A model generated the notes under the pieces. That model was not told where the DNA came from and ran no database searches. It saw only the letters and a list, made by a program, of their open reading frames with translations. A stretch of 64,000 nucleotides of DNA from Saccharothrix sp. GTDB taxonomy: Bacteria; Actinomycetota; Actinomycetes; Mycobacteriales; Pseudonocardiaceae. Of the stretch, positions 28,945 to 39,520 are shown piece by piece. The DNA lies in contig NZ_JAPSLK010000002.1 in the NCBI RefSeq assembly GCF_031180885.1, positions 372,001 through 436,000 of the forward strand, read 5' to 3'. Both the position numbers and the translations under genes were made by a program. The first letter of the stretch is position 1, and each line of letters opens with the position of its first letter.

Positions 28945-28958
28945 TGGGAGCGCTCCCA
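28945..28958. promoter_or_regulatory. CebR-type box 2 before GH6 exo
   Basis: This is a perfect TGGGAGCGCTCCCA palindrome, exactly 60 bp upstream of box 1, so two repressor dimers could lie on one helix face. Confidence 0.85.
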
Positions 28959-29133
28959 GACGTACCGTAACCCACGACACATCACGTTGACGAGGGGTTC
29001 ATTCACAGTCCGTGCGCGACCGTTCCGATTCCGAGCCCGCGACCAGCCGTTATTCGCACACAGTTGTACGAATGTCGAATTGAGGCACCGAAATGGGCCG
29101 CAACCGAAAAGACGAAGGAAACGCGCGAAAGGC

Positions 29134-29931
29134 CTAGTGCCGTCCGGCCGCTTGGTCGGACAGCACCCGCACCGCCTCGTCGACCGCCGCGAGCCGCGCC
29201 CGGCGGACCGCGTCGGACAACGGGCGCAGGGCCTCGGCGCGGGCGGTTTGGGCGGAGGCGGACATGGCGCCGCCGGGGGCGTCGGAGGCGGCGACCTGGA
29301 GGATCGCGGCGACCTCGGCGGCCCGTTGGAGGACCCGCAGTGCGCGCGGTGGCATGCCGGTGGGCCAGCGGAGTTTGGTGTGCAGGTTGGACAGTTCCGC
29401 GATCTCCTCGCGGACGTTCGGGCGGTGGCGGGCCACGTCGAGGGTGACCAGGGCGGTGGCCGCCTCGCGCATCGCGGACGCCAGGCCGTGCTCCGCCTCG
29501 CCGATCGGCACGTGCTCGGCCGGGGTCACGGTGGGCAGGTCGAACACCGTCCAGCGCAGCACGCCCTCGGCCACCAGGCGCGGCACCAGGCCGACGCCGA
29601 CCTCCGGCAGCACGACCGCCTGTCCCGCGCGCACCGCGCTCGCGCTCAACGGGCCGCGCCCGCCCAGCCCCCGGACGTCACCGGCGACCGGCAGCACGAG
29701 CCGCGCCGAACCGGCCGACGCCCGGCGCAGGGCGGCGAGCAGCAGGGCCGCGCCCACCGGGGTCTCGTCCGGGCCCGGCAGGTCGAGGGCGGTGGCGGTG
29801 CCGTCGTCGTCGGCGACCACCTCGTGCAGCTCCGCCCAGAACCCCAGGGCGTCCAGGACGTCGTCGGCCGCCGCCGCTCCGTTCAACCAGGCGGACGTCC
29901 ACACGACCATCGTCGCACTCGCACAGGACAC
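29134..29931 (-). CDS. 265-aa protein of unknown function
   Basis: This is a soluble Ala/Val/Leu-rich protein. The central part (VGAALLLAALRRASAGSARLVLPVAGDVRGLGG) looks alpha/beta and the C-terminal 100 residues look helical (RALRVLQRAAEVAAILQVAA). No motif or family is recognised. GTG 29931 is chosen because TAGTGT lies 8 nt upstream, giving a leaderless start; ATG 29910 is an alternative. It is 49 bp downstream of the YcxB-like gene on the same strand and may belong to the hemH operon. Confidence 0.6.
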   Translation of the reverse strand: MSCASATMVVWTSAWLNGAAAADDVLDALGFWAELHEVVADDDGTATALDLPGPDETPVGAALLLAALRRASAGSARLVLPVAGDVRGLGGRGPLSASAVRAGQAVVLPEVGVGLVPRLVAEGVLRWTVFDLPTVTPAEHVPIGEAEHGLASAMREAATALVTLDVARHRPNVREEIAELSNLHTKLRWPTGMPPRALRVLQRAAEVAAILQVAASDAPGGAMSASAQTARAEALRPLSDAVRRARLAAVDEAVRVLSDQAAGRH

Positions 29932-29980
29932 GGCATCCAACACTACGCGCGCGCCCCGACAGTCCAGAGGGCCGGCCACC

Positions 29981-30475
29981 TCAGGCGACTGGGCCGACGT
30001 GTTCCACCAGCAGGGTTCGGAAGCGGTCCACGTCGTCCGAACCGGTGAACGCGCGGTGCGGCACCGCGTACATGGCGGTCGTCGCCGTCTTCAGCACGAA
30101 CACGCCGCCGGTCTCAGACCAGCCCGGCAGGTCCGACCAGTCCAGCTCACTGCGCGCCGCCTCACCGACCGACATGCGCAACGAATGCGCGTCCGCCGAA
30201 CCGGTGACGGTCTTCGCCGCGAGTGGGTGGTTGTGGAAGTTGACGGCGGTGCCGATGGGGACCAGTGCGATGATGATCACAGCCAGCGCCAGGCCGAAGA
30301 CCCCGGCCCACGTCATGCCCATGAACAGCACCACGACGCCGAACACGCCCAGCGCCAACCCGAACCACGGCGCCCACCGGTACAGCGGAACGGCGGTGCG
30401 CAGCGCCTGTCGCCAATCCGACGGACGCGGCGACCACGTGAAGTCCACACTGGTCGCGCCAGTCTCCGCGCTCAC
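29981..30475 (-). CDS. YcxB-like membrane protein
   Basis: This is a 164-aa protein with two hydrophobic helices ([19 protein letters not shown] and [16 protein letters not shown]) between an N-terminal beta strand region and a C-terminal domain with [13 protein letters not shown] and MYAVPHRAF, the layout of YcxB-like proteins. The GTG overlaps the hemH stop (GTGA 30472-30475), so it is co-translated with ferrochelatase. Its function is unknown. Confidence 0.7.
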   Translation of the reverse strand: MSAETGATSVDFTWSPRPSDWRQALRTAVPLYRWAPWFGLALGVFGVVVLFMGMTWAGVFGLALAVIIIALVPIGTAVNFHNHPLAAKTVTGSADAHSLRMSVGEAARSELDWSDLPGWSETGGVFVLKTATTAMYAVPHRAFTGSDDVDRFRTLLVEHVGPVA

Positions 30476-31488
30476 CGCGCCGGCCTCTTCGCGGGCTCGC
30501 AGCACAGCGGCGCGCACGGCTCACCGTTCACCGTGCACCCGGCGGCGGTGAAGGACGAAAGCTTGCGTGCCGGAGCACCGGACGTCATCTCGGCCACCAA
30601 CTCCGCGACAAGCGAAGCGAACCGGGGATCACCGTTGGGCGTGGCCGCGCGCGCGAAGCCCATCCCCAACTCGGCGGCGCGGTCCCGCGCCTCGGTGTCC
30701 AGGTCCCACACCACTTCCAGGTGGTCGCTGACGAACCCGATGGGACACACGACGACGTTCCGCACACCGCGCCCGTGCAACGCCTCGATGTGGTCGACGA
30801 TGTCCGGCTCCAGCCACGGGATCCGCGGCGGCCCGGACCGCGACTGCCACACCACGTCGTACTCGGCGATCGACAGCGCCGAAGCCACCAGCCTCGACGC
30901 CTCCTCCACCTGCCGCGAGTACCGGTGCCCGCCCTCGGAAGGCGGCCCCGCGGCCTTGTCGGCCGACACCGGCACCGAGTGCGCGGTGAACACCAACCGG
31001 TAGTCGTCGAACGCCTCACCCGCGACCCGGACCGCCTCCGCGAACGACTCGACGAACAGCGGGTGGTCGAAGAACTGCCGCAGCTTCACCAGTTCGGGCG
31101 CGTCCGGCACGGCGGCGCGGGCCCGCAGGATGTCCTCGTCGTACTGCCGGCACGCGGAGTAGCCGCCATAAGCACTGGTCGGGAACACCAGCGCGCGCCG
31201 CACCCCGGCGGCCTTCATCTCGGCGAGGGTGTCCTCGACCATCGGGTGCCAGTTGCGGTTGCCGAAGTAGATCGGCAGGTCCACCAGCGGCTCGACGGCG
31301 GCGATGGCCTCGCGGTTGAGCGCGTTGATCGGCGACACCCCGCCGAAGTGCAGGTAGTGCTGCTCGACCTCGTCCAGCCGTTCAGGCGGGACACCACGGC
31401 CCCGCGTCACGTTCTCCAGGAAGGGCCGGACGTCCTCAGGCCCTTCCGGTCCCCCGAAGGACAGCCAGAGCAGCGCGTCGTAACTCAC
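30472..31488 (-). CDS. hemH: Ferrochelatase (actinobacterial HemH/CpfC)
   Basis: This is a 338-aa enzyme that inserts Fe2+ into a porphyrin. Actinobacterial enzymes of this type act on coproporphyrin III in the coproporphyrin-dependent haem pathway. Motifs seen are [16 protein letters not shown] at the start, the FTAHSVP segment with the metal-binding histidine, and [20 protein letters not shown]-terminal cysteine cluster ([13 protein letters not shown]) plus an internal CRQYDED cysteine suggests the [2Fe-2S] cluster known in mycobacterial ferrochelatase. GTG 31488 fits GAGG spacing; ATG 31497 is the alternative. It follows fabG-fabI, the usual actinobacterial order. Confidence 0.93.
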   Translation of the reverse strand: MSYDALLWLSFGGPEGPEDVRPFLENVTRGRGVPPERLDEVEQHYLHFGGVSPINALNREAIAAVEPLVDLPIYFGNRNWHPMVEDTLAEMKAAGVRRALVFPTSAYGGYSACRQYDEDILRARAAVPDAPELVKLRQFFDHPLFVESFAEAVRVAGEAFDDYRLVFTAHSVPVSADKAAGPPSEGGHRYSRQVEEASRLVASALSIAEYDVVWQSRSGPPRIPWLEPDIVDHIEALHGRGVRNVVVCPIGFVSDHLEVVWDLDTEARDRAAELGMGFARAATPNGDPRFASLVAELVAEMTSGAPARKLSSFTAAGCTVNGEPCAPLCCEPAKRPAR

Positions 31489-31526
31489 GGGCCCCATCCT
31501 CGCGCTGCCCGCTGAACGACGCACAA

Positions 31527-31560
31527 CCGGGTCGGCGTGATCAACCGCACGCCGACCCGG
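31527..31560 (-). terminator. Hairpin between fabI and hemH
   Basis: CCGGGTCGGCGT and its exact complement form a 12-bp stem with a 10-nt loop, just after the fabI stop and 39 bp before the hemH start. It could reduce readthrough from fabI into hemH. Confidence 0.65.
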
Positions 31561-31570
31561 TCGGGCCGAA

Positions 31571-32338
31571 CTACAGCCCGAGGAAGTGCACGCCGCCGTC
31601 CACGAAGACCATGGAGCCCGTGGTGGCCGGGAACCAGTCGGACAGCAGGCCGCACACGGACTGGGCGACCGGGGTCGGGTCGTTGACGTCCCAGCCCAGC
31701 GGGGCCTTCTCGCCCCACATCGCCTCCAGGTCCGCGAAGCCCGGGATGGACTTCGCCGCCATCGTGCGCACCGGGCCGGCCGAGACCAGGTTGACCCGGA
31801 TGCCCTGCGGACCGAGGTCGCGGGCCAGGTAGCGGTTGATGGACTCGAACGCCGCCTTCGCCGCGCCCATCCAGTTGTAGGCGGGCCACGCCTGGCGGGC
31901 GTCGAAGTCCAGGCCGACGACCGACGCGCCCCGGCCCAGCAGCGGCAGGGTGGCCTGGACCAGGGACTTGTACGAGTACGCCGAGACGTGCATCGCGGTG
32001 GCGACGTCCTCCCACGGCGCGTCCATGAACGGCGCGCCCAGGCACGACGGCGGGGCGTAGCCGATGGCGTGCACGACGCCGTCGAGGCCGTCCACGTGCT
32101 CGCGGACCCGGTCGGCCAGCGTGTCCAGGTGCTCCTGGTTCTGCACGTCCAGTTCGACCACGGGCGCGGGCTGCGGCAGCCGCTTCGCGATCCGCTCCAC
32201 CAGGCTCAGCCGGCCGAAACCGGTGAGCACCACCTGGGCGCCCTGCTCCTGGGCGACCTTGGCCACGTGGAAGGCGATCGACGCGTCGGTGATCACCCCG
32301 GTGACCAGCAGCCGCTTGCCTTCGAGCAGACCCGTCAC
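31571..32338 (-). CDS. fabI: NADH-dependent enoyl-ACP reductase (InhA-like)
   Basis: This 255-aa short-chain dehydrogenase performs the last reductive step of fatty-acid elongation. The N-terminus [17 protein letters not shown] is the FabI form of the nucleotide-binding motif. [10 protein letters not shown] and [17 protein letters not shown] (catalytic Tyr and Lys) match InhA closely, as does the C-terminal [22 protein letters not shown] 32338 has GGAGG 8 nt upstream. It lies 34 bp downstream of fabG on the same strand. Mycobacterial InhA homology suggests sensitivity to similar inhibitors, but this cannot be read from the sequence. Confidence 0.95.
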   Translation of the reverse strand: MTGLLEGKRLLVTGVITDASIAFHVAKVAQEQGAQVVLTGFGRLSLVERIAKRLPQPAPVVELDVQNQEHLDTLADRVREHVDGLDGVVHAIGYAPPSCLGAPFMDAPWEDVATAMHVSAYSYKSLVQATLPLLGRGASVVGLDFDARQAWPAYNWMGAAKAAFESINRYLARDLGPQGIRVNLVSAGPVRTMAAKSIPGFADLEAMWGEKAPLGWDVNDPTPVAQSVCGLLSDWFPATTGSMVFVDGGVHFLGL

Positions 32339-32372
32339 GTGTGTTTCCTCCGAGAGTTGGTGATGAGGGGGT

Positions 32373-33122
<750 letters not shown>

Positions 33123-33171
33123 CTACCGCCAGGTACGCCACCACGGGCCGGGGTGGATCACAATCGGCCGG

Positions 33172-35826
33172 GTGACCGGATTCGTGGAACAACTGCGCGC
33201 CGCCGTCGACGGCGACGTCCTCGCCGACCCCGCCAGCCGCGCGCTGTACTCGGTGGACGCCTCCAACTACCGGCACGTGCCGCGGGTCGTCGTGCGGCCC
33301 CGGTCGGTGGACGACGCGATCGCGGCGGTCGCGGTGGCGGCGGAGTTCGACGTGCCGATCACGAACCGTGGCGCGGGGACGTCCGTCGCGGGCAACTCGG
33401 CCGGGTCGGGCCTGGTCGTCGACTTCTCCCGGTACCTCGACCGGGTGATCTCGATCGACCCCGAGACCAGGACTGCCGTCGTGCAGCCCGGTGTGGTGCT
33501 GGACCGGCTCAACGACGCCGCCCGCCCGCACGGCCTGGTGTTCGGGCCGGACCCGTCCACGCACTCGCGGTGCACGGTCGGCGGCATGATCGGCAACGAC
33601 GCGTGCGGCGCGCACTCGGTGGCGTGGGGCAAGACCAGCGACAACGTGCACGCGCTGGACGTCCTGCTGCCCGACGGCCGCCGCTTCGACACCCGCACGC
33701 CACCCGCCCTCGACCTGCCCGACGCCGACCCGTCGTGGTTCCCGGCGCTGGACCGGCGCGTCTCGGGCTACCGGCTGGACGCCCTGCCCGACCTGGCCCG
33801 CGCGCTGGTCGGCACCGAGGGCACGTGCGTGACCGTGCTGGGAGCGACGCTGAAGCTCGTCGAGGCCCCGAAGCGCCGGGTGCTGGCCGTCCTGGGCTTC
33901 GACGGCCCGTACGACGCCGCCGACCACGCCCCGCTCGTGCGCGACCTGCCCGTGCTGGCCGTCGAGGGCATCGACGTCAAGCTCGCCGAGTCGGCGGGCG
34001 ACTCCCGGCTGCTGCTGCCGCGCGGCGTGAGCTGGCTGTTCGTGGAGACCGCCGACGAGGACACCGCGCACGCGGCGGCGGCGCTGGCCCCGCACTCGGT
34101 GGTGGTGACCGACCCGGCGCGGCAACGGGCGCTGTGGCGGGTGCGGGAGGACGGCGCGGGCCTGGCGACCCGGATGGCCGACGGCGGCGAGGCGTGGTCG
34201 GGGTGGGAGGACGCGGCGGTCCCGCCCGCGAAGCTCGGCGCGTACCTGCGCGAGTTCGACGCCCTGCTGGCTGGCCACGGCCGGCGCGGCGTGACCTACG
34301 GGCACTTCGGCGAGGGCTGCCTGCACGTGCGCATCGACTTCGACCTGCGCAGCGGCTACCGGGAGTTCCTGGAGGCCGCGGCGGACCTCGTCGTGGCGCA
34401 CGGCGGGTCGCTGTCCGGCGAGCACGGCGACGGCCAGGCCCGGTCCGAGCTGCTGACCAGGATGTACCCGAAGGCGGCGATCGAGGCGTTCGGCCGGTTC
34501 AAGCGCGCGTTCGACCCGGACAACCGGATGAACCCGGGCCGCATCGTGGACCCGCTGCCGCTGGACGCCGACCTGCGCGTGGTGGTCGCGCCCCCGGTGA
34601 TCCCGACCCGGGCGGCGCTCGCCCTGCACGCCGACGGGGGCGACCTGGCGGCGGCGACCCGGCGGTGCGTGGGCGTCGGCAAGTGCCTGAACACCTCCGG
34701 CGGCGTGATGTGCCCGAGCTACCGGGTGACCCGCGAGGAGAAGCACTCGACGCGCGGCCGGGCGCGGTTGCTGTTCGAGATGCTGGGCGGCCAGGTGGTG
34801 CGCGACGGCTGGCGCTCCACCGAGGTGCGGGACGCGCTGGACCTGTGCCTGGGCTGCAAGGGCTGCAAGCGGGACTGCCCGGTGGACGTGGACATGGCCA
34901 CCTACAAGGCGGAGTTCCTGCACCACCACTACCGGAGGCGGGCGCGGCCGTTGTCGCACTACTCGATGGGCTGGCTGCCGCTGTGGCTGCGGATGGGCCT
35001 GGTCAACCGGGTGACGTCCCGGTTCGCCCGGTTCGCCGGCGTCGCGGCCGAACGCCCGCTGCCCACGCCCGCCCACCGCACGTTCCAGCGGTCTTTCCGG
35101 CCGGAAGCCGGAGATGACCGGGTGTTGCTGTTCCCGGACACGTTCACCAACTACTTCGAGCCGGGGATCGGGCACGACGCGACGGCTGTGCTGCGGCACG
35201 TCGGCCAGGCCGTGGAGGTGCCACGGCAGGCCGTGTGCTGCGGGCTCACGTGGTTCTCCACCGGGCAGCTCGACATGGCCCGCCGGACGATCAAGCGGAC
35301 CGCCCGCGTGCTGCGCCCGTGGACCAGCGCGAACGTGCCGGTGGTCGGGCTGGAGCCGAGCTGCACCGCGTTCCTGCGCTCCGACGCGCTGGAGGTGGCC
35401 GGCGACGACCCGGACGTCAAGCTCCTGGCGGAGTCCGTGCGCACGTTCGCCGAACACGTCTCACCCCTGCTGGAACCCTTGCCCGCCAACGGTTCCGCCG
35501 TCGTGCAGCCGCACTGCCACCAGTACGCCGAGTCCGGCACTGCGGCCGACCGGGAGTTGCTGGAACGGGCCGGGGTGACCGCGTCGATGGTGTCCGGCTG
35601 CTGCGGCCTGGCGGGCAACTTCGGTTTCGAGAAGGGCCACTACGAGGTGTCGATGGCCGTGGCCGAGCTGGAACTCCTGCCCGCCGTCCGCGCCGCCGCC
35701 GAAGGCACCGCCGTGGTCGCCGACGGTTTCAGCTGCCGCACCCAGGTGCGCCAGGCGTCCACCGCGAAACCGGTCCACACCGCGAGCCTGGTGGCGCGGG
35801 CGTTGGGGGTGAATCCAGACCGCTGA
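33172..35826 (+). CDS. FAD-linked oxidase fused to Fe-S/CCG domains (YdiJ/D-lactate dehydrogenase-like)
   Basis: This is an 884-aa oxidoreductase. It has an N-terminal FAD_binding_4 domain (NRGAGTSVAGNSAGSGLVVD, FGPDPSTHSRCTVGGMIGND), the FAD oxidase C-terminal domain (YGHFGEGCLHVRIDFDL, SLSGEHGDGQARSELL), two [4Fe-4S] sites (CVGVGKCLN..CP, CLGCKGCKRDCP) and two CCG cysteine-rich domains (CCGLTWFSTGQ, CCGLAGNFGFEKGHYEVS). Such fusions oxidise 2-hydroxyacids such as D-lactate or D-2-hydroxyglutarate and pass electrons to the respiratory chain. GTG 33172 has CACAAT 7 nt upstream (leaderless type). It is divergent from fabG with a 94-bp gap. Confidence 0.9.
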   Translation: MTGFVEQLRAAVDGDVLADPASRALYSVDASNYRHVPRVVVRPRSVDDAIAAVAVAAEFDVPITNRGAGTSVAGNSAGSGLVVDFSRYLDRVISIDPETRTAVVQPGVVLDRLNDAARPHGLVFGPDPSTHSRCTVGGMIGNDACGAHSVAWGKTSDNVHALDVLLPDGRRFDTRTPPALDLPDADPSWFPALDRRVSGYRLDALPDLARALVGTEGTCVTVLGATLKLVEAPKRRVLAVLGFDGPYDAADHAPLVRDLPVLAVEGIDVKLAESAGDSRLLLPRGVSWLFVETADEDTAHAAAALAPHSVVVTDPARQRALWRVREDGAGLATRMADGGEAWSGWEDAAVPPAKLGAYLREFDALLAGHGRRGVTYGHFGEGCLHVRIDFDLRSGYREFLEAAADLVVAHGGSLSGEHGDGQARSELLTRMYPKAAIEAFGRFKRAFDPDNRMNPGRIVDPLPLDADLRVVVAPPVIPTRAALALHADGGDLAAATRRCVGVGKCLNTSGGVMCPSYRVTREEKHSTRGRARLLFEMLGGQVVRDGWRSTEVRDALDLCLGCKGCKRDCPVDVDMATYKAEFLHHHYRRRARPLSHYSMGWLPLWLRMGLVNRVTSRFARFAGVAAERPLPTPAHRTFQRSFRPEAGDDRVLLFPDTFTNYFEPGIGHDATAVLRHVGQAVEVPRQAVCCGLTWFSTGQLDMARRTIKRTARVLRPWTSANVPVVGLEPSCTAFLRSDALEVAGDDPDVKLLAESVRTFAEHVSPLLEPLPANGSAVVQPHCHQYAESGTAADRELLERAGVTASMVSGCCGLAGNFGFEKGHYEVSMAVAELELLPAVRAAAEGTAVVADGFSCRTQVRQASTAKPVHTASLVARALGVNPDR

Positions 35827-35827
35827 C

Positions 35828-36832
35828 TCAGGCGCGCGACCGGGTGCTGTCGCGGTCGGTCAGCCGGGGCGGCAGCAGGGTCAACGCCGGCGTCGGCGCA
35901 CGGTTCAGCTTGGCCATCAACAACGCCACCGCGTGGTGCCCCAACTGCTCCGCCGGCACGTGCACCGAGGTCAGCGCCGGGTTCAGGCGTTCGGCCTGGT
36001 CGTCCGGGCAGATCGCGACCAGGGCCATGTCGTCGGGCACCCGCCGCCCCAGCACGCGCAGCACCTCCACCACCGACCCCAACGCGGCCTCGTTGTGCAC
36101 CACCAGCCCGGTGAGCTGCGGGTGGCGTTCCAGCAGGCCGGACACGGTCCGGTGCACCGACTCGTGGTCGGCGTCCGTCGGCACGGTCGTCGAGGACACG
36201 CCCCGCCGCATCGCCGCCGCGCTGAAACCGGCCATGGTGCGGTGGGCGTAGCCGGTGTCGCGCTGGTACACCGCGCGCGGTGCGCCGATCAGGGCCACCG
36301 AGGTGTGGCCGAGGTCGGCCAGGTGGTCCACGCACCGGGCACCCGCCTCGGCGAAGTCCAGGTCCACGCAGGTCAGCCGGGCCGCGTCGGCGGGGAAGCC
36401 GATGAGCACCGACGGCCGGTCCAGCTCCCGCAACACCGGCACGCGCTCGTCGTGCATCTCGACGTCCATCACGAGCAAGCCGTCCACCTGCGCGCTGCCC
36501 GCCACCCTCCGGAGACCCGCCGCGCCCTGGTCGGCGGTCACCAGCAGCACGTCGTGCTCGTGGCGGCGGGCGGCCGAGGCCACGGCGACCACGAACTGCA
36601 TCATCACCGGCATGTGCATGCCCTCGCGCATCGGCAGCACCAGCGCCAGCACGTTCGCCCGGTTGCTGGCCAGGGACCGCGCGCCGGCGTGCGGGTGGTA
36701 GCCCAGCGCCCGCACGCTCGCCTCGACGCGCGCCTTGGTGGCCTGCGAGATCGACCGGCGGCCGGTCAACGCGTAGGACACCGTGCTGGGCGCGACACCC
36801 GCGTGCCGCGCCACGTCGGCGATCGTGACCAT
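35828..36832 (-). CDS. LacI-family repressor coupled to GH3 gene
   Basis: This is a 334-aa regulator. The N-terminal HTH (TIADVARHAGVAPSTVSYAL, then TGRRSIS hinge region) is followed by a periplasmic-binding-like domain (ANVLALVLPMREGMHMP, ending LTSVHVPAEQLGHHAVALL). The ATG shares a base with the GH3 stop (TGATG), so both are made from one message and the regulator likely controls its own operon. The HTH differs in its recognition helix from CebR, and the TTCGA-rich operators near the GH3 promoter differ from CebR boxes. The inducer is probably the sugar released by GH3. Confidence 0.9.
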   Translation of the reverse strand: MVTIADVARHAGVAPSTVSYALTGRRSISQATKARVEASVRALGYHPHAGARSLASNRANVLALVLPMREGMHMPVMMQFVVAVASAARRHEHDVLLVTADQGAAGLRRVAGSAQVDGLLVMDVEMHDERVPVLRELDRPSVLIGFPADAARLTCVDLDFAEAGARCVDHLADLGHTSVALIGAPRAVYQRDTGYAHRTMAGFSAAAMRRGVSSTTVPTDADHESVHRTVSGLLERHPQLTGLVVHNEAALGSVVEVLRVLGRRVPDDMALVAICPDDQAERLNPALTSVHVPAEQLGHHAVALLMAKLNRAPTPALTLLPPRLTDRDSTRSRA

Positions 36833-39363
36833 CAGCCCACCTCCGCCACGCGCACGCCCGCGCGCTCCGCCGTCACCGTCAACACCCCGTCCGCCAAGTC
36901 CACCCGTGTGCCCGCCGGTGCCGTCCGGTGCTCGGGGGTGACGTCGTGGAAGGAGATCCACGCGCCCGCGTCGGTGAACACCACCGTGTCGTCCACCAGC
37001 CGGACGCCCTCGCAGTCGTCGAAGTCCACCGCCCGCAGCACGCCCGAGCGCGGCCCGATCAGCTCGCCGGGCACGTCCACCACCAGGCGCGCCCGGATGT
37101 CCCGTGAAGAAGCGCCGACCAGCAGTTCGTACTGCCCGGCCTCCACCACCCGCCGCCCGGACACCACGTCCCAGTGCCACAGGTGCGCCACCGGCAGCTC
37201 CACGACCCGCCGCTCCCCCGGTTCCAGGTGCACCCGCCGGAAGGACTGGAGCCGGCGCAACGGCTGCCGCACCCGTGACTCCAACGCGGTCGAGTAGAGC
37301 TGCACGACCTCCGCGCCCGGCACGCGACCGTTATTGGTCACGCCGACCGCGGCCACACCGTCCGTCCACTGGAGACTGTCGTACTCGAACGTCGTGTAGC
37401 TCAGGCCGTGCCCGAACGGGAACAGCGGCTCGCCCTCGAAGTACAGGTAGGTGCCGCGGGCCCGGATGATGTCGTAGTCGAACAGGTCCGGCAGCTGCTC
37501 CTCGGACGCGTACCAGGTCTGCGTCAGCCGCCCGGCGGGCGAGAACGCGCCCATCAGCGCCTCGGCCACGGCCCGGCCCTGCTCCTGCCCGCCGTGCGCC
37601 GTCCACACCACCGCCGGCACGTCCACGTCCAGCGCGTACGGGTAGCTGCTCACCACCACCAGCACGGTGCGCGGGTTGGCGGCGAGCACGGCCCGCACCA
37701 GTTCGGCCTGCGGGAGACCCAGCCCTGCCCGGTCCTGGGTCTCCCGGCCGTTGATGTGCGGGTCGTTGCCCACCACCACGACCGCCGCGTCGGCTTCGGC
37801 CGCCACCTCCGCCGCCGCGGCGATCCCGTCCACCACCGGCTCGACGGTGAACACCTCGGTTTCGGTGCCCTGCACGGCGTTGCGCAGCACGACACCACCG
37901 TCTTGAGCGCGCGGCTCGAACAGCTCGCGCACGTCCCACCCGCCCGGCGTGTCCGCCTGGGCCACCAGTTCGCCGTCCTCGGACACCCCGAGGTACTTGG
38001 CCGTCACGGCGTCCCGCAGCGTCCACACGCCGTCGCCCCAGTCGAAGAGGTCGAACCCGGCCCGCTCCCCCAGGCCCACGACCCCGTCCCGCACGCCCAG
38101 GTACCGGCCGTCCGCCGCGCGCAGCGCCACCCGGTCGACCCCTTCGGCGTAGGACACCGGCCCGTACTCCGACAGTCCACTCAGGACGGTCTGCGCGTAC
38201 GGCAGGGTGCCGCTGTACCAGTCCTGGAACACCACGTCCGCGTGGGTCCCGACCACCGCGAGCTTCGCGCCCGGCCGCAGCGGCAGCAGGAAGTTGTCCC
38301 GCAGCATCGAGTCGTGGTCGGACAGGCAGTCGTTGCGCAGCAGCACCACCGCCTGCCGCGCCGCCTCCAGCGCCAGCTCGCCGTGCGTGCCGATCACGTC
38401 GGACGTGATGGCGGCGTAGGGGTTGTCCTCGGGCGGGTCGAACTCGCCGAGCCGGAACCGCAGCGCCAGCACCCGACCCACGGCCCGGTCGACCACGTCC
38501 CAGGTGAGCAGCCCGTCCTTCAACGCGGTCTGGACGCTCTCGATCGTCAGGGTCGGGTCGGCGTCCTGGTCGGTGAAGCTGTCCAGCCCGGCGTTGAGCG
38601 CGGCGGCGTGCCCCTCCGCCTGGGTGGGCAGGAACCCTTGCAGGCCCGCGATGTTCGACGGCGCGTAGGCGTCGCTGACCACCGCCACGTCCGGCGGCAG
38701 CAAGCCCAGCAACGGGCTCACGTGCGCGGGACGGCCGTTGACCAGGTTGTAGGACGGCATCACGGCCACCGCGGCCGCCAGCGGCCCCAGGAAGCACGGC
38801 AGCTCGTACTCGTGCAGCACCCTGGGCCGCAGGTCCGACGACGTGACGCAGCGGTCGGTCTCGTTGTTGTAGCCCAGGAAGTGCTTCAGCGTCGGCGCGG
38901 TGCGCAGGTAGCGCGGGTGGCCGCCGCGCAGCCCGGACGCGTACGCGGTGGCCAGCTCCGAGGTGAGCACCGGGTCTTCGGAGTAGCCCTCCTCGTTGCG
39001 GCCCCAGCGCGGGTCGCGCAGCGGGTTCACCACGGGCGCCCACACGTTGAGGCCGTGCGCCACCGGGTCGAGGTGGTGGAAGCCGCGTGCCTCCGTGCCG
39101 ACCGCCTCGCCCACGGCGTGCACAAGCTCGGGGTTCCAGGAGGAAGCCAGTCCGATCGCCTGCGGGAACACGGTGGCCTCGCCCAGCCACGCCACACCGT
39201 GCAGGACTTCGGTCCCGGTGCGGAATTCCGCAACGCCCAACCGGGGCACCGCGGGTTGCCGCTGGTGCAGCATCGCCACCTTTTCCTCCTCGGTGAGCCG
39301 GCCCAGCAGGTCGGCCACGCGGGAGGACACCGGCAACGCCGGGTCGCGGAACGGGGGTTTCAC
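36832..39363 (-). CDS. GH3 beta-glucosidase/xylosidase with inserted beta-trefoil-like domain
   Basis: This is an 843-aa cytoplasmic glycosidase without signal peptide. The GH3 N-domain (about 15-310) carries the nucleophile D231 in VVSDAY. The C-domain contains VVVVGNDPHINGRETQDRAGL and a fibronectin-like tail (FPFGHGLSYTTFEYDSLQW, EVVQLYS). Between the two halves of the C-domain lies a domain with YLGVRDGVVGL and AKYLGVSEDGELVAQA repeats, like fascin-type beta-trefoils rather than the usual PA14. It would hydrolyse imported oligosaccharides. GTG 39363 is chosen for GAGG 7 nt upstream; GTG 39372 is in frame. Confidence 0.9.
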   Translation of the reverse strand: MKPPFRDPALPVSSRVADLLGRLTEEEKVAMLHQRQPAVPRLGVAEFRTGTEVLHGVAWLGEATVFPQAIGLASSWNPELVHAVGEAVGTEARGFHHLDPVAHGLNVWAPVVNPLRDPRWGRNEEGYSEDPVLTSELATAYASGLRGGHPRYLRTAPTLKHFLGYNNETDRCVTSSDLRPRVLHEYELPCFLGPLAAAVAVMPSYNLVNGRPAHVSPLLGLLPPDVAVVSDAYAPSNIAGLQGFLPTQAEGHAAALNAGLDSFTDQDADPTLTIESVQTALKDGLLTWDVVDRAVGRVLALRFRLGEFDPPEDNPYAAITSDVIGTHGELALEAARQAVVLLRNDCLSDHDSMLRDNFLLPLRPGAKLAVVGTHADVVFQDWYSGTLPYAQTVLSGLSEYGPVSYAEGVDRVALRAADGRYLGVRDGVVGLGERAGFDLFDWGDGVWTLRDAVTAKYLGVSEDGELVAQADTPGGWDVRELFEPRAQDGGVVLRNAVQGTETEVFTVEPVVDGIAAAAEVAAEADAAVVVVGNDPHINGRETQDRAGLGLPQAELVRAVLAANPRTVLVVVSSYPYALDVDVPAVVWTAHGGQEQGRAVAEALMGAFSPAGRLTQTWYASEEQLPDLFDYDIIRARGTYLYFEGEPLFPFGHGLSYTTFEYDSLQWTDGVAAVGVTNNGRVPGAEVVQLYSTALESRVRQPLRRLQSFRRVHLEPGERRVVELPVAHLWHWDVVSGRRVVEAGQYELLVGASSRDIRARLVVDVPGELIGPRSGVLRAVDFDDCEGVRLVDDTVVFTDAGAWISFHDVTPEHRTAPAGTRVDLADGVLTVTAERAGVRVAEVG

Positions 39364-39383
39364 CGGATGCACCTCGCGCGCAC

Positions 39384-39431
39384 GTCGAACACTTCGAACG
39401 GACTGCTGGGTGAATCGAACCGTTTCGATTC
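39384..39431. promoter_or_regulatory. TTCGA-rich operators of the GH3-LacI operon
   Basis: GTCGAACACTTCGAAC lies at about 39384-39399 and the perfect inverted repeat GAATCGAACCGTTTCGATTC at 39412-39431 (8-bp arms, CCGT spacer), both directly upstream of the GH3 start. They have the half-site form expected of LacI operators and differ from the CebR boxes. Confidence 0.6.
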
Positions 39432-39520
39432 GTCGACCGGGGAACAACCGCCCGATCACCTGCGGAGGAAGTAACGGAAATGTGGCACAGGCCGCACTGC
39501 GGCGTCAACACCCCGTGCGG

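Noticed and set aside
35828-36832. LacI gene taken as CebR
   Set aside because: Its recognition helix differs from CebR, it is coupled to GH3, and the nearest operators are TTCGA-type, not TGGGAGCGCTCCCA.
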